Source of the DNA: Euryarchaeota archaeon UBA538
Lineage (GTDB): Archaea > Thermoplasmatota > Poseidoniia > Poseidoniales > Thalassarchaeaceae
NCBI GenBank assembly: GCA_002499325.1
Contig: DALC01000028.1
Coordinates: 9,604-19,854, forward strand
Direction of reading: 5' to 3'
Length of the DNA stretch: 10,251 nt
A program made the translations under genes and the position numbers. Under the pieces are notes generated by a model, which was not told where the DNA came from, ran no database searches, and saw only the letters and a program-made list of their open reading frames with translations. This document shows positions 6,974 to 10,251 of this stretch, in pieces. Position 1 is the first letter of the stretch, and each line of letters opens with the position of its first letter.

Positions 6974-7048
6974 ACGAGTGTAGTGTAGTGGTTATCACCC
7001 GGCGTTGCCAACGCCGGAACCCGGGTTCAAATCCCGGCACTCGTACCA
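6974..7048 (+). tRNA. tRNA-Gly (anticodon GCC), CCA encoded
   Basis: A full cloverleaf can be drawn. The acceptor stem is a perfect 7 bp (6974-6980 with 7038-7044). The D stem is 6983-6985 with 6996-6998. The anticodon stem CGGCG/CGCCG (7000-7004 with 7012-7016) encloses loop TTGCCAA, with GCC at 7007-7009. There is a 4-nt variable loop, and a T stem CCGGG/CCCGG encloses TTCAAAT. The discriminator is A7045 and CCA is encoded at 7046-7048. No intron is present. It lies 29 nt after arsC and may share its transcript or have its own weak promoter near TTAGAAAA (6942-6949). Confidence 0.97.
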
Positions 7049-7060
7049 CTCCATCTCCCA

Positions 7061-10000
7061 TCAGTCAAAGTCTGACTTTCTTACTTGCAGAATTACAGCC
7101 ACCATACCGAGCAACAAGATGGAGAATAATGAGACTAGCACGATTGAAGATATATTTTTGGAAATCCAGCTAGAATCGTCTGAACAACAATCAGAAGTGT
7201 AGACTGAAAATACATGTCCCTGGTCTTCTGGTGGAGTACTGGACAAGAAGATATCAGTGGCCCTTATTTTTATCTCTATTTCCCCCTCGGGGATGGTTGG
7301 CCTGACTGTGAATTCCAGTGAGTAGATTCCATCCCCTGCGAATCTATCCCCTGATGTTCCGTCATCCACCATCAGTAGCCATTGCTCAGACTTTCCAATC
7401 TCTGCGAGCCTGCCAATCTTGGCCTGAACAGAAGATACGCCATCATAATCGGAAATCGTAGCCTCTATGTGGTGTGTAATTTGATCCTCCCCTTCAGAGA
7501 CCATCACAGGGTGAACTAATTCTCCCTGATCGGAAATCAACGACTGGGGGGCCCCATCTCTCCATACTTCCAGGAGAGATAGATTTGGATGTTCATTATC
7601 AATCCTCAGCACTGAAACTAATCCTGACCCTGTGGTGGTTATTTCGGCTCCCTGAGAATCTGACATTCTCAGTGGGATATTTCTCTCTCCGGGCGCAATT
7701 GAGGTAGGGACAGAGAATATTCCTGACCACAGTCCCGAAGACTCTGAAAAGTTTAGTAAGAAAAGATCACCTCCCCATCCCAATAAATCTACTTTGACCT
7801 CTGAGACCCCATGTCCATCAGTGGCATCGACTGAAATTCCAATATTTTCTCCTCTGATAGCCAAGGGTTGGGAGAAGGAGACTGAGGTTACCCTAGGAGG
7901 TAAGTTAGCAACACTAATTTCTGCTGTTTCACTAATCTCGACCCAATAATCAATGATTGTAATAGGAATGTAAAAATCCCCAAATTCCAGTCCCTCATGG
8001 ATAATTAATGATGTCCAGACATCATCATGAATTGTTATGTCTCCTTTCATTCCGCTATCAGAGAGATAGACAAGACCCAGTCCAATAGAAGAAAGGTCCG
8101 CAATAACTGCCACTACATCAGTATCTACATCATTAACTTTGACCTCGATGTGTGACGCCCCTCCCTCAGTGTGCAAGGATCCCTCTCTGAAACTGACAGA
8201 TTCAAGCGAAGGGGGATTGTTTTCTTCCGCAGTGATTATTGATGGGTATAGAATTCTATCTACTTTCTGATGCTCCTGGAAGTAAATATCATTTGATTGG
8301 TTTTCTCCATCTGATTCCAATGTTATCCATCTAGAAGCCTCGTATAGGAGGCCCGATAGCGGGCCTTCATTAACAAAAAATCCTGAAGCCATTGCCTCTT
8401 CGAATTCAAATCTCCCAGTCCATTCAGCTGCTTCAACAATATGGCCATCCATCTCTTTGTCGGTGATTGAATTGATTGTTACCTCAAGAGTATTGGAAGG
8501 ATTTCCCAATAGAACAAATTTATCTCCTGGAACCACGTTCTGGGGAGACTTTCCACTCTCTCTTGAAATCTGGTTGGAGATAAGGGGACTAGCTTCTGGT
8601 CTGGTGGGCTGTTCAATAATTGGCGATTCTGGGGGGAATTCATCTGACACAGTACCATTATCTTCTACATATTGTAGTCTGACGGTCCTGTTACGCCAGT
8701 CTTCCTGAGGAACTTTGAATTCATATGTCAGATTATGCTCTGCTCCAAACTCTTGGGATATTGGACCGAGAGGAGTTGCTGAAACATTGAACCAGAACTC
8801 ATTTTGAATTTTATCGACCTCGTACCTAACACCGTCTGAATTCTCCTGCACTCCTGAGTCTACTATTTGTCTTACTAAACCGAAGCTTCCCTCTGCATCT
8901 CCATCATAGGTCCCATCAACAATTATGGTGTCTGATACTGTCTCACCTCCTGAGGACTCCAGATGAATCAGAGGGATGGTGCCATTCACGTCTATGCTAA
9001 ACTGATCATCCTCAATCTCGAATCCAAATTCGCCTCCGCCAGTTGCTCTGAAGAACTGTTCTTCACGAGTATCGTCAGACCATCTCTCTCTAATTATTAG
9101 TTCATCTAGGTCGAATGAGAAGAAGTCTGAGACTCCTGAGATCCTCATTGATGCATTGGCCTCAAGATGAAAATTCTGAGCCCTTCTCTGTCCGTCCTCG
9201 TCCAAGGATTCGAAGAAGAAGGTATGAATTTCGCCAAATCCTCCTCCCGAACTATTATTATCACCGCCATTGAAAGATAGCCAGCCATTACCCTCAATGA
9301 TAATTCTCTCAGACAATTCGTCATCTTGCCATGAGCGATTAACTTTGGCGCTACTGACTGAAATCTCAGCAGTGAAACCTTCTTCGTAATCTCCTTCCGA
9401 ATACCCTTCTCTCAGAACCATGGTACCGTTTCCAGTCATCTCAAAATCTTGAGTTCTGAGCTCATCACCATCATATGATTCATTCAACCAGACTCTGTCT
9501 AAAGAGAGGTCGAGCATGATTCCGTTTGAGCCATCCATTGTATTAATTTGGAGTGAGCCGTTTCCTAGTTCATTGGATTCTAAGATAGCTCCCTGTCTCT
9601 TTTGCCAGCCCCTCCCATCAAAGTCAATATTCTGATTTCCAGAGTCTACTCCTTCTAGTGACCAGACGGTCTCCCTGGTAATCTCATGGTCCTCGATTGG
9701 TTGATTCCAATTGGTAACAGTTACAGACCTCTTACATGTAGATTCCAAGCTAGAGAAGTTTACGAAAATTTTGTCACCGAAAAATGGTTGGGAATCTAGC
9801 TCAATGTCTACCTCTCCCCCGGCACTGATGTATGAGATATTCAGAGCGGATATCTCTCTGTCTAAACCTACATGAGTAGCATCGACAGAAACGCCACTGG
9901 GAGAAGAACCAGGAGAAAACTCGGGATCAAAAACTACACGATATCTATGGACATATCCGAGTGAGAAAAATTGTCCTTCCTCATCTGGTTCCTCCAACCA

Positions 10001-10138
10001 ACTAACCTCATAGTCCCAATCAACCAGAATCTCACATTCCGTAATTACTGATGACTGGCCCGAGACCATACCAGTAGGAATACTGAGTAACAATATTGAT
10101 GTCAACAGAACCGCCAATTTTGACTGGAGCGCCTCCAT
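7061..10138 (-). CDS. Large type I surface protein with tandem beta repeats and Ig-like domains
   Basis: I do not recognise a specific family. From the ATG at 10138 the protein has 1025 residues. A signal peptide covers about 1-27 (hydrophobic core LAVLLTSILLLSI). A single C-terminal membrane helix is at about 997-1019, with a short basic-acidic tail (VRKSDFD), so the bulk faces outward. The ectodomain has a region with Cys35 and Cys135, a possible disulfide. Divergent tandem beta repeats follow (about 175-421), then a Pro-rich linker (about 500-520). Three Ig/cadherin-like beta sandwiches span about 641-745, 746-848 and 851-981, and a CC pair (984-985) lies just before the membrane. Eighteen N-x-S/T sequons fit an S-layer-associated or adhesive glycoprotein. 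No protease or hydrolase motif is seen. A TTG at 10165 would extend it by nine residues ahead of the signal peptide and overlap the upstream gene, so the ATG is preferred. Confidence 0.88.
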   Translation of the reverse strand: MEALQSKLAVLLTSILLLSIPTGMVSGQSSVITECEILVDWDYEVSWLEEPDEEGQFFSLGYVHRYRVVFDPEFSPGSSPSGVSVDATHVGLDREISALNISYISAGGEVDIELDSQPFFGDKIFVNFSSLESTCKRSVTVTNWNQPIEDHEITRETVWSLEGVDSGNQNIDFDGRGWQKRQGAILESNELGNGSLQINTMDGSNGIMLDLSLDRVWLNESYDGDELRTQDFEMTGNGTMVLREGYSEGDYEEGFTAEISVSSAKVNRSWQDDELSERIIIEGNGWLSFNGGDNNSSGGGFGEIHTFFFESLDEDGQRRAQNFHLEANASMRISGVSDFFSFDLDELIIRERWSDDTREEQFFRATGGGEFGFEIEDDQFSIDVNGTIPLIHLESSGGETVSDTIIVDGTYDGDAEGSFGLVRQIVDSGVQENSDGVRYEVDKIQNEFWFNVSATPLGPISQEFGAEHNLTYEFKVPQEDWRNRTVRLQYVEDNGTVSDEFPPESPIIEQPTRPEASPLISNQISRESGKSPQNVVPGDKFVLLGNPSNTLEVTINSITDKEMDGHIVEAAEWTGRFEFEEAMASGFFVNEGPLSGLLYEASRWITLESDGENQSNDIYFQEHQKVDRILYPSIITAEENNPPSLESVSFREGSLHTEGGASHIEVKVNDVDTDVVAVIADLSSIGLGLVYLSDSGMKGDITIHDDVWTSLIIHEGLEFGDFYIPITIIDYWVEISETAEISVANLPPRVTSVSFSQPLAIRGENIGISVDATDGHGVSEVKVDLLGWGGDLFLLNFSESSGLWSGIFSVPTSIAPGERNIPLRMSDSQGAEITTTGSGLVSVLRIDNEHPNLSLLEVWRDGAPQSLISDQGELVHPVMVSEGEDQITHHIEATISDYDGVSSVQAKIGRLAEIGKSEQWLLMVDDGTSGDRFAGDGIYSLEFTVRPTIPEGEIEIKIRATDIFLSSTPPEDQGHVFSVYTSDCCSDDSSWISKNISSIVLVSLFSILLLGMVAVILQVRKSDFD
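8876..9616 (-). repeat. Divergent tandem repeat (about 41-48 residues) within the surface protein
   Basis: Within the surface protein a pattern recurs about six times: an aromatic residue, an acidic patch with DE or DD, a short strand, then GNG or a similar turn and another strand. Copies are centred near residues 188, 230, 278, 320, 360 and 405 (numbering from the ATG at 10138). Recognisable cores are LGNGSLQI, TGNGTMVL, EGNGWLSF, EANASMRI, TGGGEFGF and DGDAEGSF. Spacing between the clearer copies is about 41-48 residues. Each unit looks like two to four beta strands. The repeats are visible in protein only; the DNA copies have diverged. Confidence 0.6.
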
Positions 10139-10145
10139 ACTCAAA

Positions 10146-10251
10146 TCAGCCACCCAATATCGCAAGCGATAGCATTAGTACAATAACCATTCCTAACGTC
10201 AGACTGTGTGAAAATAATGAGAAAAGTACAGTCAATGGCCTTTGTTGTGTT
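10146..10251 (-). CDS. C-terminal tail of a membrane protein (5' part beyond right edge)
   Basis: One minus-strand frame is open from the right edge to a TGA at 10146-10148. It encodes 34 residues that are mostly hydrophobic (from RPLTVLFSLF to MVIVLMLSLAILGG). This fits a final transmembrane helix. The stop lies 7 nt before the ATG of the surface protein, as in an operon. A second frame, ending at 10141-10143, is also open but looks less like protein, and the third closes at once. The family cannot be named from so little sequence. Confidence 0.5.
   Translation of the reverse strand, partial: TQQRPLTVLFSLFSHSLTLGMVIVLMLSLAILGG

Noticed and set aside
7054..7080. Small hairpin AGTCA/TGACT followed by a T-rich run after the tRNA, as a terminator
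   Set aside because: The stem is only 5 bp, overlaps the last codons of the surface-protein gene, and the T-run is interrupted.
10139..10165. TTG start at 10165 for the surface protein
   Set aside because: It would put nine residues in front of a well-formed signal peptide and overlap the upstream tail. The ATG at 10138 fits better.
1..10251. CRISPR array, insertion sequence, toxin-antitoxin or phage genes
   Set aside because: No regularly spaced DNA repeats, terminal inverted repeats, transposase or integrase motifs, or short paired stress genes were seen on either strand.

Overview
The window looks like a piece of a planktonic archaeal genome. The best guess is Thermoplasmatota, near Marine Group II (Ca. 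Poseidoniales). The grounds are a stand-alone Bud32-type KEOPS kinase, an archaeal-style Mrp/Nbp35 ATPase, an archaeal-type NadA, short AT-rich promoter elements with little Shine-Dalgarno signal, moderate GC, and two very large acidic surface or membrane proteins with beta-rich ectodomains and many N-x-S/T sequons. The lineage is inferred; no 16S rRNA or ribosomal protein gene is present. No mobile element, CRISPR array or phage gene was seen. The DNA is nearly fully coding, and no gene-free stretch exceeds about 105 bases.

Layout, left to right. Positions 1-2155 hold a leftward operon-like set with 4-nt gaps: bud32 (tRNA t6A/KEOPS kinase), rdgB/HAM1 (XTP/dITP pyrophosphatase), then a proline-rich protein with two membrane segments that runs off the left edge. 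A short divergent spacer leads to rightward nadA (2216-3295), the quinolinate synthase of NAD synthesis. Convergent to it are two leftward genes, mrp (5461-6465) and a 700-residue PAP2-type membrane phosphatase/transferase fused to a beta-propeller-like outer domain (3301-5403). A 101-bp divergent promoter region (6466-6566), carrying a perfect 10-bp direct repeat, separates mrp from arsC (6567-6944), a thioredoxin-type arsenate reductase / low-molecular-weight phosphatase. A tRNA-Gly(GCC) with encoded CCA follows at 6974-7048. The rest is a leftward gene (7061-10138) for a roughly 1025-residue type I surface protein, preceded 7 nt upstream by the hydrophobic C-terminal tail of another membrane protein that enters from the right edge.

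Most genes are housekeeping: tRNA modification, nucleotide-pool cleaning, NAD synthesis and arsenate detoxification. Three items merit attention. The Mrp homologue has no cysteine at all, and a beta-rich insert sits where the Fe-S-binding CxxC should be. The large surface protein has a divergent tandem repeat of about 41-48 residues that I do not recognise. The PAP2 enzyme is fused to a predicted outer propeller. I found no clear defence or mobile system.
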